Shown here: positions 18,222 through 28,620 of the stretch, one piece after another
Position numbering within the stretch: position 1 is the first letter of the stretch
How the letters are laid out: each line of letters opens with the position of its first letter
From: JACOTK01 sp963743945
GTDB lineage: Bacteria > Actinomycetota > Acidimicrobiia > Acidimicrobiales > CADCSY01
DNA: 64,000 nucleotides
Reading direction: 5' to 3'
NCBI GenBank assembly: GCA_963743945.1
Contig: CAVURO010000008.1
Location: forward strand, 186,001-250,000
Notes under the pieces: generated by a model
Seen by the model: only the letters and a program-made list of their open reading frames with translations
Database searches by the model: none
What the model was told of the DNA's origin: nothing
Program-made: the position numbers and the translations under genes

Positions 18222-19880
18222 TCAACCACCGACAAGGTGGTCGATGACCACGGACTGAGCTCCCGGGGTTTCAAGGAAGTGAAATCCATAGAGGCGAGCC
18301 TCCGTATCCCGGACGCGCACCACGCCGAATTCGGCATCACCGCACAGGGAAGTGGCGGCTGGGAACAACGTGGTGATGTCCGTGAGAAGACAGCCGTGGG
18401 GAGGCAACTTCACGGTGACCGTTTCCTGACCCTTGCCGTCCGGGGAAAGAAGGGTGAGCGTCGGCCGGGCGACGATGTCATGGCTCGGGGAGGCGACGGG
18501 ATGGGCCAGGAAGAGCATCGAGCGGCTCGCGTGACCGGTTCGGACACGACAGAAGATTCTTGTTCGTCGGATGTCAGGCCAGGACGCGCCGGAGGGGATT
18601 GGCGCATTGAAGAAATCAGAGCCAACCTGCACTTCGCCTACGAGTTCCCCTCGATCCCGGAGAGCGACCAGGAGGTCGAATTGCGCCGGGACCTCGTCGA
18701 TCGGGCGAGTGGGGCGCAGGGCAATTTCGGCATGACAATAAGGCGGCGGGGTCTGACCGGAACGAGAGAGCATCTCCTTCGTGGACACTTCGGCAAAGGA
18801 GTTTTGCCGGATTTCCAGTTCATAGGTGGCCAGGGGTGACCCGTTCGGGGCGAAAAGGTGGATGACGGCGATGTAATCGTCGGCGATAGGACCCCAGACA
18901 TTGGGCAGTGCCAGAATCGTGTCGCGATCGTTCCCACATACAACAAGGCAACTTGCCAGCGGCGTTGCCCCGACAGCGCCGCTGGGGATGCCGCCTCCTT
19001 GGTCAAATACTCGGTCGATCGTACCGTGGTTCACCATGCGCCGGCCTGTGGGCGTGTGCTCGACAAAAGTGGCCACGCGAGAACTCGGACAGGGCATCTT
19101 GAGCTTCAAGTGCCCGGGCTGTTTGTTCAGAAATTGTTGCAGCTGGGGAAAAAGATCATCGAGGTAGACAATTGCGGTTGCACGGGGATGGAGATCAGGT
19201 AGTCGTGCTTGGATGGATCTGCCATCGCCGGAGATGGCCGTGACATCAGCCCGCAAAGGCCCCTTCCCTCCCGGACCTACATAAGGGTTGGTCACCACAA
19301 TCGCCGTCCGCCGATCCTCGTCACAGACAAGGCGCATGGCGCTGAGGACTTGTCCTGTGGGATTGTGCATGAAGCCGTACTGACCGTGTACCCCACTCGC
19401 CTCGCCGTCGTCGCGAACGTACTCGGCAAATACTTGGACCGGGCGCCCGGATACCAGTTTGTGGTGACACAAGACGAGAATCATCTGTCCTTCAAAGGGC
19501 AAGGGGATGTTTCGTCTGATGCACTCCGACCGCACATCAATTGCTTCCGTTGCGTCCGGTTCGAGCACGAGGGGCCATGTCGCGACCGAAGCTCCGGCGC
19601 TATCGACCATCGTTACGTCGAAAGAAGGCCGCTCGATGCCATAAGTATTGGACCAATAGTTGTGCAACCAGACGATGGTGGTTGATGTGATTGCCGCATC
19701 AACCCACGTGAAACTGCTATTCTCAACATCATTCTTGGCCGGTCCGGAGCGAAGTTGGTGAGCTGCCCATTGCACAACAGTGGGAGAACCCAAACCTCGA
19801 GCACCAACGACAAATCGTCTTGCCGTGCGAAAGATCTTTCGACTGCTCCGGCGCACGGATGTGATCGCGCTGTTGAACAT
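18222..19880 (-). CDS. Unrecognised 552-residue protein, beta-rich, in glycan cluster
   Basis: I do not recognise this protein. It has no signal peptide or membrane helix; the N-terminal 50 residues are basic and the rest alternates short hydrophobic strands with polar loops, suggesting a beta-sandwich protein. Paired motifs such as TAIVVTNPYVGPGG and RSMLFLAHP, and two blocks built as value-sugar-like 'LASCLVVCGNDRDT', suggest repeated domains. The ATG at 19880 has GAGG eight bases upstream; a GTG nine bases earlier is less likely. Its stop is one base from the methyltransferase start, so the two form an operon that diverges from the flippase gene. A role in glycan modification or binding is only contextual. 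Confidence 0.6.
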   Translation of the reverse strand: MFNSAITSVRRSSRKIFRTARRFVVGARGLGSPTVVQWAAHQLRSGPAKNDVENSSFTWVDAAITSTTIVWLHNYWSNTYGIERPSFDVTMVDSAGASVATWPLVLEPDATEAIDVRSECIRRNIPLPFEGQMILVLCHHKLVSGRPVQVFAEYVRDDGEASGVHGQYGFMHNPTGQVLSAMRLVCDEDRRTAIVVTNPYVGPGGKGPLRADVTAISGDGRSIQARLPDLHPRATAIVYLDDLFPQLQQFLNKQPGHLKLKMPCPSSRVATFVEHTPTGRRMVNHGTIDRVFDQGGGIPSGAVGATPLASCLVVCGNDRDTILALPNVWGPIADDYIAVIHLFAPNGSPLATYELEIRQNSFAEVSTKEMLSRSGQTPPPYCHAEIALRPTRPIDEVPAQFDLLVALRDRGELVGEVQVGSDFFNAPIPSGASWPDIRRTRIFCRVRTGHASRSMLFLAHPVASPSHDIVARPTLTLLSPDGKGQETVTVKLPPHGCLLTDITTLFPAATSLCGDAEFGVVRVRDTEARLYGFHFLETPGAQSVVIDHLVGG

Positions 19881-19930
19881 CACGACCACCTCGAATTACG
19901 ACGGGCGACAAGAGTGTCGACAATATCAGG

Positions 19931-21502
19931 GTGCCTGTTGCCACCGGCTGCATGGTTTTGAACGAACAGGGAGATGATCACCGGCGTAGGGTCCTCCTGA
20001 ACGCAGCATCGAACGGGCTGGCCAGTGGCTGGACGATGCTCGTCTCTCTCGTTGGCCTGCCGCTCCTGCTGGCCGGGATGGGCGCCGAGGCGTTTGGTGT
20101 TTGGATCCTCATACAGACCATGTCGGCCATCACGGGGTGGTTTTCAATAGCTGATCTCGGAATGGGCACTGCAACAACACGTGCGGTGGCAGAGCGGGCG
20201 TCGCTGAACGATCACGCGGGATTGGGCCGTGTTGTCAGCACCGCGTGCGTCGCGTATGCCTTGCTCGGCACGTTGTTCGGCGGCCTCCTTGCTGTTTTCG
20301 GGCCGCCTTCTTTGCCGAGTCTCTTCAACGCTCCCGCTGCGTTGGTCGGAGACCTCCGGGCTGGTCTGGTCATCTATTCGTTGGCCATCTTCCTGGATCT
20401 CGTCACCGGTGGCTTTCTGGCGTGCATCGAGGGTCTCCAACGACTCGATCTCGCTCGGGCCGTGGATGGCGGACGACGAACCATCCTTGTCGCCGCGACG
20501 GTGACGACCGCCTCGTTGGGGGGAGGACTGAGGGGTGTCGCCATTGCCGCCGTTCTTGCTTCGGCGTGCGGCACGTTGGGAGGGGTTTGGGTGCTGTTGC
20601 GGCATCTGCCGTCCGTTCCGACGCGCCCCGACGGACAGGAAGGGCTCCGGCTTCTCCGTTACGGGTCGACGGTGGCGATGCTGAACGCAACCGGTGTGCT
20701 CCATCGAACGATGGACCGATTGATTGTCGGTGCCGCATTCGGGCCCGAAGCGGTTGTCCTGGTCGAGATTGCCACCCAGGCACAAAATGGCGTCGCAGCC
20801 GTTCTCTCGGCCGGCTCGTACACGGCGATTTCAAGTGCTGCCTGGTTGCGCGCCCGCGGGGCCACGGAAACGCTCCAACAGCTCTGTCTGCGAGGCACGA
20901 GGTACTCGTCGTTTGCCGTGCTGCCTGTTGCCGCCGTGGTGATGGTCCTGTCCGGCCCACTGGTTCGGGTCTGGGTTGGCGAGCGATTCACTGATGCCGG
21001 GGGGCTTATCGTGGTCGCGGTGATCGCCATTGCAGCGGCAGCGCCGTTGCAGGTCGGCTCCAACCTGCTGCAGGGGTCGGGAAAGGCGGCGAAGGTGCTG
21101 CGACCTGCCGCGCTGGCGGTGGTGGTCAATCTTGTTGCCAGCCTCACGCTCGTGCAGGTGATGGGGACGGTGGGGACGTTTGTGGGCACTCTGGTGGGCA
21201 CGGTGGTCCTGACGCCTGCATTGTTGCGAGCGATACTTGACGAGACCGAGCTGCCCGCTCGTCGTTTCATCGCCGAGGCATTCCTACCTCCGCTCGGCCC
21301 GGCGGCGGCGGCGGCGTTGGTGAGCGGCTTGGTGTTGGCTCTTCCCCTTCTCGACGTCTACACCGTGGTGATGGGAGCCGGCCTGGCGTTGGGAACGGCA
21401 CTGGTCATCACCGTGCGATGGCAGATGAGCCGAGAGGAACGCAGGCAGATCAGAGAGACGATCTTTCCGATGAAACCACCGGCCCCCGAGTGCCCAGGCT
21501 GA
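19931..21502 (+). CDS. Oligosaccharide flippase, Wzx/MATE-type
   Basis: A 523-residue protein with about 12-14 transmembrane helices and the layout of polysaccharide transporters of the MOP superfamily. NAASNGLASGWTMLVSL opens the first helix, ADLGMGTATTRAVAE follows the second, and a second half begins at LLRYGSTVAMLNATG. It would flip undecaprenyl-diphosphate-linked repeat units across the membrane. Translation may begin at the GTG at 19931 or at the ATG at 19952; neither has a good ribosome-binding site. It converges with the next gene with four bases between stops. A Wzy polymerase, the usual partner, is not identified here. Confidence 0.87.
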   Translation: MPVATGCMVLNEQGDDHRRRVLLNAASNGLASGWTMLVSLVGLPLLLAGMGAEAFGVWILIQTMSAITGWFSIADLGMGTATTRAVAERASLNDHAGLGRVVSTACVAYALLGTLFGGLLAVFGPPSLPSLFNAPAALVGDLRAGLVIYSLAIFLDLVTGGFLACIEGLQRLDLARAVDGGRRTILVAATVTTASLGGGLRGVAIAAVLASACGTLGGVWVLLRHLPSVPTRPDGQEGLRLLRYGSTVAMLNATGVLHRTMDRLIVGAAFGPEAVVLVEIATQAQNGVAAVLSAGSYTAISSAAWLRARGATETLQQLCLRGTRYSSFAVLPVAAVVMVLSGPLVRVWVGERFTDAGGLIVVAVIAIAAAAPLQVGSNLLQGSGKAAKVLRPAALAVVVNLVASLTLVQVMGTVGTFVGTLVGTVVLTPALLRAILDETELPARRFIAEAFLPPLGPAAAAALVSGLVLALPLLDVYTVVMGAGLALGTALVITVRWQMSREERRQIRETIFPMKPPAPECPG

Positions 21503-21506
21503 GGTA

Positions 21507-23095
21507 TCAACGCACAAACGGCTTTCCCTCGAGGATGCCGTCACAGATGCGATCGAGGTCGTCGTGAACGCCCCGTCCGAGTTGGTTCAGGTCCGTGGTG
21601 GTGATGCGGGCGAGTCCCGGCAGCGGCTCGATGACGAACGGCGCCTTGACGGGGGCCCGAAAAAGAAGAAGTGGGCATAGCGTCGGGCGAGCTCGACATT
21701 GACGGTCGCGGTTGAAGGGTCGTCGAGCGCATCATCGAGAGTGGACATGAGCTCGTGGGCGCTTTGGACATCGTTGGTGAAACCCTTGCCGCGGTAATGC
21801 GTGTGCCCCGCCACAAGGACGGGAGTGCCGGAGAGCGCAAGCTCGAGTCCGGTGGTCGACGTGTAGACGAGGCCCAGATCGCTTGCCTCCATCAGGGGAT
21901 AGGAGCTCATGGGATTGTCCGCGCCGATGACGGTGACATTTGCGGGAAGATCCGGGAAGCGTTGATGGATGAAGGATTCCAGTGAATCTCTGGTGATCTT
22001 GCCGGGGAGGTGACGTTCGGAGGGGTGGATGCGGATGACCAGGCGATGAGGGGAACGAGTGGCGAATGCCCGCACGACCGATTCGATCCATGACTGGATG
22101 TCCGGGAAGGCGCAGTCTCGATCGATGACGGCGGTGTCCCAGGTGAGATTGGTGAAGAGGGTGACGAGGCGACCCTCGCCCGGGGCGATCGTGTGGCTTT
22201 CGAGCTTCCAGAATTGGTCGAAGGCCCGGCCCGAGCGGCGCTGATCCAGATAGGTGTCAAGCTCGAGCGCTTCGGGCGGGGTGAGGGGCCGTGAGCAGGT
22301 CTCCCAGTCATCGCTGAAGTCGTAGAACCCTGCCGGAGCACCACGATGAAAGACGAGCGTTTCTTTCAGAAAGGCCCGCTCGTAGGTGACGACATCGATG
22401 CCGAGCTCCCTGCACAGCGCCCAGGCGATTCCCTCAAAGAGAAAGAGGCCGTTGAGGAGTACGACCACATCGGGCCGGTTTTGTTCCAGAGCGACGCGCA
22501 GACCCGTGGCGATCCGTCGTGCCGAGCGGAGAAAGGCGCGGGAGGTCTGTCCGGCCAAGGGGTCACCCTGCAACTCGGCAGCGCAGAGGAACCACTTGAG
22601 CGGGATGTCGATGGCCCGACCAAGGGCCAGCCCGTCGAAGACGACCTCACCCAACTGCTCTCGTGTGCACGTGTCCAGCTCCGGCCACGAGGAGGGGTCA
22701 TTGGGCTCCCAGTGCTCCCTGATCGACTGTCGGGGAAATCCATGTGCGTCGAGGGCGGTCTCGACGTAGTGCGTGCAGGAACGGCAGGGCATCGGCGGCC
22801 CTTCGTAGACGTTGGTCCGGTCGCAAATTTCGAGTCCCCCGCCACACGTGAGAAAGCTGACAGCAGCGCCTCGCAGGCGAAGAGCGTGGCCGATCACCGC
22901 CTCGTACTGCACATGGGCCACCCAGTCGCGAGGGCTGACGATCAGGACCTTCGGTCCACCGGTCGTGATCGGCGGCATCTGTGCGGCGAGTCTTCGCGCC
23001 ACGCGGTGTTCAGGCGATGCTCCGATGAGACGGAGCAGAAGCTCCGCTGCCTTTCGCCCTGATTCCTCCACCCTCTGGGGGTCGATGCCTGTCAT
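21507..23095 (-). CDS. Capsule polysaccharide biosynthesis (KpsC/KpsS-like) protein, frameshifted near C-terminus
   Basis: About 529 residues once repaired. An N-terminal Rossmann-like part (VLIVSPRDWVAHVQYEAVI) is followed by ICDRTN and cysteine-containing GPPMPCRSCTHY segments. The C-terminal half has HRLVIRIHPSERHLPG, SSYPLMEASDLGLVYTSTTGLELAL and ARRYAHFFFF, a pattern seen in capsule proteins and TagB/KpsS-like glycosyltransferases. After HFFFFG the frame is lost: one C is missing in the CCC at 21656-21658 on the plus strand. Restoring it yields APVKAPFVIEPLPGLAR and a stop at 21507. Its ATG overlaps the stop of the GT2 upstream. It likely adds or extends a sugar in the cytoplasm. Confidence 0.75.
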
Positions 23096-24096
23096 CACCG
23101 GTGTCCCCGGGGTCGCGCGTCAAACGGCTTCCCGCGAAGCATGCGCCAGATGCCCGACCAGAAGCCAAGGCCGTAACCCCAGTGGCAGATGCCGAGGGCG
23201 AGGAGCGTTTCCTGTGGGGAGACCCCAGGTTGGCCGGCCAGACGAAGGGTCATGGTTCCCGCACCGATGAACCATGCCGTGACGGGGGCTGCGCCGAGAA
23301 GCGGCTTGTGGCGAAGGGCGCCGTACACATGGGCGGAGACGGTCCCGGCGACGAGGGCAGCGGGTACGAGCGGGCGCCAGTAGGGAAGGGTTCGATGCTT
23401 GGCGAAGGTCGACGCCTTGCACACGCCGTAGTTGAAGTACTGACGCCACAGCGCCTTGGGTGTGTCGCGTGGGAAGTACCACGATCGAATGGCCGGGTCG
23501 AGCCAGATGCGACCGCCCTGGCGTCGGATGCGGTAGTTCAGCTCCTGATCCTCCGCTGCCCACTGGAGGTTCACCTCGTCGTATCCGCCGGCCCGGAGCA
23601 CGACGTCCCTCCGGTAGGCGCCGAGGTAGACGGTCTCCACTTCCTGAGGCTCCGCTGCATAGTGGAAACGCCCCGGTCCCACACCGAATGGCGATGAGGT
23701 GACCGCAGCGACTGCCCGTCCGAATCGATTCAGCCCGACGGCGTTCATGGGCCCCCCGACAACGGCAGCTCCGGTTTCCTCCATGGCTGCGACGGTTGTC
23801 GAGACAAAATCGGGGGCGTAGAGTGAATGCGCATCAGCTCGAACGATGACCTCGAATCGGGCTGATGCGATCCCGATGTTCATTGCCGCCGCAGCGGTGA
23901 CCCGTGGATTGGGCACCAGGCGCACGATGTCGCCGGTTTCCCGAACGATCTCGATGGTTCCGTCGGTGGAACCGCCGTCGACGATCAGGATCTCACCGAT
24001 GGCGGGGTAGTCCTGGGCAAGCAACGAATCAAGGCAGTCACGAATGAATCCTCGTTCGTTCAAGGTTGGCAGGACGATCGACACCGTTTCGCTCAT
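23095..24096 (-). CDS. Glycosyltransferase family 2, ExoA-like, with C-terminal membrane segments
   Basis: A 333-residue GT2. SIVLPTLNERGFIRDC opens the domain, LIVDGGSTDGT and VRADAHSLY give the nucleotide and metal sites, and WAAEDQELNYRIRRQGG is the acceptor-side ED motif. Two or three hydrophobic segments follow residue 240. The pattern matches ExoA-like succinoglycan glucosyltransferases. The frame is open for 48 codons upstream, but the ATG at 24096 is chosen because GAGGAGA lies six bases before it and homology begins there. It lies 10 bases after the sugar-phosphate transferase gene, suggesting it acts early in assembly of the lipid-linked unit. Confidence 0.87.
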   Translation of the reverse strand: MSETVSIVLPTLNERGFIRDCLDSLLAQDYPAIGEILIVDGGSTDGTIEIVRETGDIVRLVPNPRVTAAAAMNIGIASARFEVIVRADAHSLYAPDFVSTTVAAMEETGAAVVGGPMNAVGLNRFGRAVAAVTSSPFGVGPGRFHYAAEPQEVETVYLGAYRRDVVLRAGGYDEVNLQWAAEDQELNYRIRRQGGRIWLDPAIRSWYFPRDTPKALWRQYFNYGVCKASTFAKHRTLPYWRPLVPAALVAGTVSAHVYGALRHKPLLGAAPVTAWFIGAGTMTLRLAGQPGVSPQETLLALGICHWGYGLGFWSGIWRMLRGKPFDARPRGHR

Positions 24097-24106
24097 GTTG
24101 GTCTCC

Positions 24107-25431
24107 TCAACGTCCCGAGCGCTGGAACACGCTTCTGAGGGTTCGGCCGACAACTCGCAGGTCGAGCATGAGCCCTTGGTGGCGCAGATAATAAAACTCG
24201 TATTGGAGCTTCTCGATGGCATCACTTTCACTGCCTGCATAGCCGTACTTCACCTGCGCCCAACCGGTCAGCCCGGGCTTGGCCAGATGTCGGAGGTCGT
24301 AGAAGGGCAATTTGGCCGTGAGCTCTTGCACGTAACGGGGTTGCTCCGGACGAGGGCCAACAATCGAAAGTTGTCCTCGGACAATGTTGATCATTTGGGG
24401 AACTTCATCGAGATGGGAACGGCGGAGAAAGTGTCCGAACGGCGTGATGCGTGGATCATCCTCGGTTGTCCACTCGTTCGACAGCGCGCCATTGCCCGGC
24501 CGCATGGTTCGAAACTTCAGGATGGAAAACTGGAACCCCCCTTCTCCCACTCGCACCTGGCGGTAGAAGAGGGGCCCCCGGTTGCCCACCATGTTGCCGA
24601 TCAGGACGAATGGCGTGACCAAGAGGAAGAAGGTCATTCCCAGGCTCGCCATGGCCAGGTCCAGGACACGTTTCAGGCGTGCATAACGTTCGCGATGCAG
24701 GCTCCCGATGTCAAAGAACAACGAGGTTCGCAGGAGCTCGGTGATGGGTAACTTGCCAAGCCATTCGTCATAGAACAGCGAGAGGCTTCGGACGCGAAGT
24801 CCTTTTCGTGGAGACACGCGGTCTGGGCCACGATTTCGTCATCTGCCTGGGCTTGACGGTCAAGAACGATCACCGTGGCGCCCAGCTCGGCGGCCCGACG
24901 GGACAACGGCAAGGGACTTGTCCTCAGCGCCGCTTCAGCGATGGTCATGGCACCCACAACGTGAGCGGGCTTTTCGCATGGCCCGTCAAGCTCGGATTGG
25001 AGAGCGCGAGCGTCCTCGGCGGCATTGGACGAGACGAGGAGGACCCTATCGCGCTCCTCTGCCCGATCACGCCGGTCCTTGGCCAGCATGGAGGCGACCG
25101 GGTAGACGACGTCAAGGCAAAGGGCGGTGCCGAAGACGACGAATCTCGGGAGCAGTGCGTCTCCGGTCAGGAGTTGCAGAAACGAGACCGCCAGGGCAGC
25201 GCAGCCGGTTGCGAGCGCTGACGCCGCAAATGCCGAGCGCCATGATCGAGGGAGTTCGGGAAGTCCGAAGCTGTACGCGGTTGTCAGCAGGACAAGGATG
25301 TAGGCGATGGCCCATGCAAAGCGGCTGGAGCCCGTGAAGTCGTAACCGTTGCTTGCCGCGTGGATCTTACTGAGGCCTGCAACCACCCCGATAGTGGAAA
25401 ATGTCAAGAACAATCTTGCCGGTTGAAACAC
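24107..25431 (-). CDS. Polyprenyl-phosphate sugar phosphotransferase (initiating enzyme), frameshifted near 24801
   Basis: The N-terminal part has several membrane helices and a short Rossmann-like region ending near ADDEIVAQTACLHEK. The C-terminal part is the bacterial sugar transferase domain: LKRVLDLAMASLGM membrane anchor, GPLFYRQVRVGEGG, KFRTMRPG, DEVPQMINIVRG, SIVGPRPE and KPGLTGWAQV. These enzymes move a sugar-1-phosphate onto undecaprenyl phosphate and start the repeat unit. The two halves are in different frames; adding one base to the CC at 24801-24802 joins HEK to GLRVRSLSLF and gives 442 codons. The start is uncertain; the GTG at 25431, just before the first helix, leaves room for the divergent pseB promoter. 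Confidence 0.85.
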
Positions 25432-25519
25432 CCGATCTCGACTTTCAGGACAGGCGATGGGCGCAATGGGTGGAACAACATTGCGAAATGACAACTGCAA
25501 ACAGCGTAGAGGGGCCAAG

Positions 25520-26494
25520 ATGGGGTTTATGGATCTTTCCGGCTCGACCATTCTTCTCACCGGCGGCACCGGTTCGTTCGGGAACGCCTTCGTTGATCGA
25601 GTCCTGAGCGAGCTCTCCGATGTGACGATCAGGATTTACTCTCGGGACGAGCTGAAGCAGTCCGAGATGCGGGAACGTCTCGGTGACGACAGGCTGCGGT
25701 ATCTCATCGGTGACGTTCGTGACGGTGATCGACTGTTGCGAGCAGCGCAAGGGGCCGATGTGATTGTCCATGCGGCCGCGATGAAACAGGTTCCCGCCTG
25801 CGAGTACAACCCGTTTGAGGCCGTGCAGACCAATGTGATCGGAGCGCAGAACGTTGTCGATGCGGCGATCAACGCCGGCGTCGCGAGAGTGGTGGCGTTG
25901 TCCACCGACAAGGCTGTCAACCCGGTCAACCTCTACGGGGCAACCAAGCTCTGTGCGGAGAAGATCATCGTGCAGGGCAACTCCTATGCAGCCCAGAGTG
26001 GCGCAGTGCTGTCGTGTGTGCGCTACGGCAACGTGATGGGTTCTCGGGGTTCGGTGGTTCCCTTGTTCCGAAAGCAGATCCAAGAGGGCCTGCTCACCAT
26101 CACCGATGAACGCATGACCCGATTCTGGATCACCCTGCGCCAGGCGGTTGATCTGGTGATGTTCTCGCTTGACCACGCCGGGGGCGGGGAGGTCTTCATT
26201 CCGAAGATCCCCTCGATGCGAGTGGTGGATCTTGCCGAGGCGATGGCACCGGGGATGGAGCGGAAGTTCATCGGGATTCGTCCCGGCGAGAAGCTGCACG
26301 AGGTTTTGCTCACGGCTGACGAGAGTCGTCATGCGGTTGACGCCGGTGATGTCTACGTGGTGTTTCCCGAGCATCCCTGGTGGGAACACGGGGCATGGCT
26401 TGCGGGTGAGCCTCTCGACCATGATTTTTCGTATTCGAGCGACAACAACGACTGGTGGCTCACCGCTGACGAGCTTTCCTCGCTGCTTCCATGA
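25520..26494 (+). CDS. pseB: UDP-N-acetylglucosamine 4,6-dehydratase (inverting)
   Basis: PseB carries out the first step of pseudaminic acid synthesis: C4 oxidation, C6 dehydration and C5 inversion of UDP-GlcNAc. LLTGGTGSFGNAF is the NADP-binding loop near residue 15. AAMKQVPACEYNPFEAV is a family hallmark, and STDKAVNPVNLYGATK holds the catalytic Asp-Lys pair plus Tyr and Lys. The product is 324 residues, close to the usual size. The ATG at 25520 has AGAGGGG five bases upstream; the open frame before it carries no homology. The start of pseC overlaps its stop. Confidence 0.93.
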   Translation: MGFMDLSGSTILLTGGTGSFGNAFVDRVLSELSDVTIRIYSRDELKQSEMRERLGDDRLRYLIGDVRDGDRLLRAAQGADVIVHAAAMKQVPACEYNPFEAVQTNVIGAQNVVDAAINAGVARVVALSTDKAVNPVNLYGATKLCAEKIIVQGNSYAAQSGAVLSCVRYGNVMGSRGSVVPLFRKQIQEGLLTITDERMTRFWITLRQAVDLVMFSLDHAGGGEVFIPKIPSMRVVDLAEAMAPGMERKFIGIRPGEKLHEVLLTADESRHAVDAGDVYVVFPEHPWWEHGAWLAGEPLDHDFSYSSDNNDWWLTADELSSLLP

Positions 26495-27564
26495 TCCCGT
26501 ACAGTCGTCAATCCATCGACGATGAGGATGTTGCCGCGGTCGTGGCGGTCCTCCAGGGTGACTGGCTGACCCAAGGCCCGGCCGTGGACGTCTTCGAGGC
26601 TGCCCTGACGGAGGTGACCGAGGCCCGCCATGCGGTTGCCTTCAGCAATGGAACCGCCGCGTTGCATGCGGCGGTCGTGGCCGGGGGGGTCAGGCCGGGC
26701 GATCGGGTGGCCACCTCGCCCCTGACCTTTGTCGCGAGTGCCAACTGTGCCCGTTACGCGGGCGCCGACGTCGAGCTGGTCGATGTTGATCCCGGGACCC
26801 TCAACATGGACCTCGACCAGGTCCCCGACGAGGTCGATGCCCTTGTTGCAGTCCATTTCGCCGGACTTCCCCTCGATCTTTCACGGATGGGTCGGCGACC
26901 GGGCCTGGTCATCGAGGATGCCGCGCACGCCCTGGGGGCGACGACGCCGGAAGGACCGGTCGGCAACTGTGTCCATTCCGACATGTGTGCCTTCTCGTTC
27001 CACCCCGTGAAGCACATCACGACCGGGGAGGGGGGTGCGGTCACCACGAACTCTGCGGAGCTCGCCGAGCGGCTCCGGCGCCTTCGCCATCACGGTATCG
27101 TGCGACGTCCCGAGCGAGGGGAGTGGTGCTACGAAGTCGTCGAGCTCGGTTGGAACTACCGCCTCACCGACATGCAGGCAGCTTTGGGAACCAGCCAGCT
27201 CACCAAGTTGGAGCGTTTCGTCTCCCGTCGCAACGAGCTTGCCGATCGCTACCGGGACCTGCTCGCCGATCTACCGATCACGCTGCCTCCTGCCGCTCCG
27301 CCCGGCCGACGACATGCCTATCACCTTTTCCCCGTCCGGGTACCCGACCGGGACCGGGTCATCGCCGAGCTTCGATCTGCCGGCGTTGGTGCCCAGGTGC
27401 ATTACATACCGATCCATCACCACCCGCTGTACGCTGATTTGCGGCTTGGCAGGCTCCCGGCCGCCGATCGAGCATTCGAGCAATTGTTGTCTCTTCCGCT
27501 CTACCCGGACCTCACCGAGACGGAGCAGGACCACGTGGTGCACGTGCTGCGGGAATCCCTGTGA
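26491..27564 (+). CDS. pseC: UDP-4-amino-4,6-dideoxy-N-acetyl-beta-L-altrosamine transaminase
   Basis: A DegT/DnrJ/EryC1 aminotransferase of 357 residues that aminates the PseB product at C4 using glutamate. FSNGTAALHAAV binds the PLP phosphate, IEDAAHALGA near 141-150 holds the ring-stacking Asp, and FHPVKHITTGEGG places the Schiff-base lysine at about residue 174. WNYRLTDMQAALG is the conserved subunit-interface motif. It opens with IPYSRQSIDDEDV, typical of PseC. Both ends overlap neighbouring genes by four bases, so the pse genes are one translationally coupled operon. Confidence 0.93.
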   Translation: MIPYSRQSIDDEDVAAVVAVLQGDWLTQGPAVDVFEAALTEVTEARHAVAFSNGTAALHAAVVAGGVRPGDRVATSPLTFVASANCARYAGADVELVDVDPGTLNMDLDQVPDEVDALVAVHFAGLPLDLSRMGRRPGLVIEDAAHALGATTPEGPVGNCVHSDMCAFSFHPVKHITTGEGGAVTTNSAELAERLRRLRHHGIVRRPERGEWCYEVVELGWNYRLTDMQAALGTSQLTKLERFVSRRNELADRYRDLLADLPITLPPAAPPGRRHAYHLFPVRVPDRDRVIAELRSAGVGAQVHYIPIHHHPLYADLRLGRLPAADRAFEQLLSLPLYPDLTETEQDHVVHVLRESL

Positions 27565-28620
27565 TGCACCCACCGCCCGAGATCGCTATCGGGTCTCGTC
27601 GCCTCGGCGACGCGCATCGCTGTTACGTCATCGCCGAGGCAGGGGCGAACCACAATCGCGACCTGGACACCGCCCTTCGATTGATCGATGTCGCCGCCGA
27701 GGCCGGGGCCGACGCGGTGAAGTTCCAGACCTACACCGGGAGCGATCTGTACTCGACGAAGACACCTGCGTTCGATTATTTGGGTCCGCTCGGCGCCAAG
27801 CCCGTGCACGAGCTGTTGGACGACCTTGCCCTTCCACGTGAGTGGCAGCCCCTGCTCGCAGACCATGCCGCGTGGACACAACATCGAGTTTCTTTCCTCC
27901 CCGTTCGACTTCGCTGCGGTTGAGGAGCTGGCGGCACTCGGTGTTGCCGCGTTCAAGGTCGCCTCCTTCGAGATCGTCGATCTCTCGCTGGTGGCAGCGA
28001 TGGCACGCCATCACCTTCCGATCATCTTCTCCACCGGCATGGCGACACTGGGCGAGATCGACGAGGCACTCCATGCCGCTCGCTTCGAGGGGGCAGATCA
28101 GCTCTGCCTGTTGCAGTGCGCCTCGCTCTACCCGTCGCCTCCCTCCATCATGAATCTCCGCGTCATCCCCTCGCTCAAGGCGGCGTTTCGGGTGCCCGTG
28201 GGTCTCTCCGATCACACGACCGGCATCCACATCGCACCTTCGGCAGTCGCGCTCGGCGCGAATCTCATCGAGAAGCACTTCACCCTGGATCGCAGCTCCC
28301 CCGGCCCGGACCATCCTTTTGCAGTCGAGCCCGATGAGCTGGGTGCCATGATCCGTCACATTCGTGACGTCGAGGAAGCCTTGGGTGACGGGGTGAAGCA
28401 AGGGCCTTCTCCGCAGGAGAACGAGGAGATGTACGCCAAGGCGCGGCGATCGGTGGTTGCAGCATGTGACATCCCGTGTGGCACACGCATCACCCGTGAC
28501 ATGCTCACGATCAAACGTCCCGGTTTCGGGGTGTCGCCCAAGTTGATCGACACTCTCGTGGGACGGACCGCCGCCGTTGACATCGAGCGAGACGACGTCA
28601 TCCTCTGGGAGATGCTGTGA
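27561..28620 (+). CDS. pseI: Pseudaminic acid synthase (NeuB family), frameshifted near 27870
   Basis: PseI condenses the 6-deoxy-AltdiNAc sugar with phosphoenolpyruvate. YVIAEAGANHNRDLD and AVKFQTYTGSDLY are the barrel's first strands; IEFLSSPFDFAAVEEL, KVASFEIVD and IEKHFTLDRS follow, and residues from about 285 form the C-terminal SAF (antifreeze-like) domain. The first frame is lost after LADHA; the second resumes with RGHNIEFLSS. Dropping one G at about 27870 gives 353 codons, the normal length. Catalytic and SAF regions are otherwise intact, and gene overlaps on both sides are preserved, so a base-call error is likely. Confidence 0.88.

Noticed and set aside
21507..23095. The unusual Arg/Ser-rich C-terminus of the KpsC/S-like protein as a real tail
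   Set aside because: A one-base correction restores a family-like C-terminus and a stop four bases from the convergent flippase gene.
27561..28620. Programmed ribosomal frameshifting in pseI and the other broken genes
   Set aside because: No slippery heptamer, stimulatory stem or shared motif was seen at the break points, and shifts occur in both directions.
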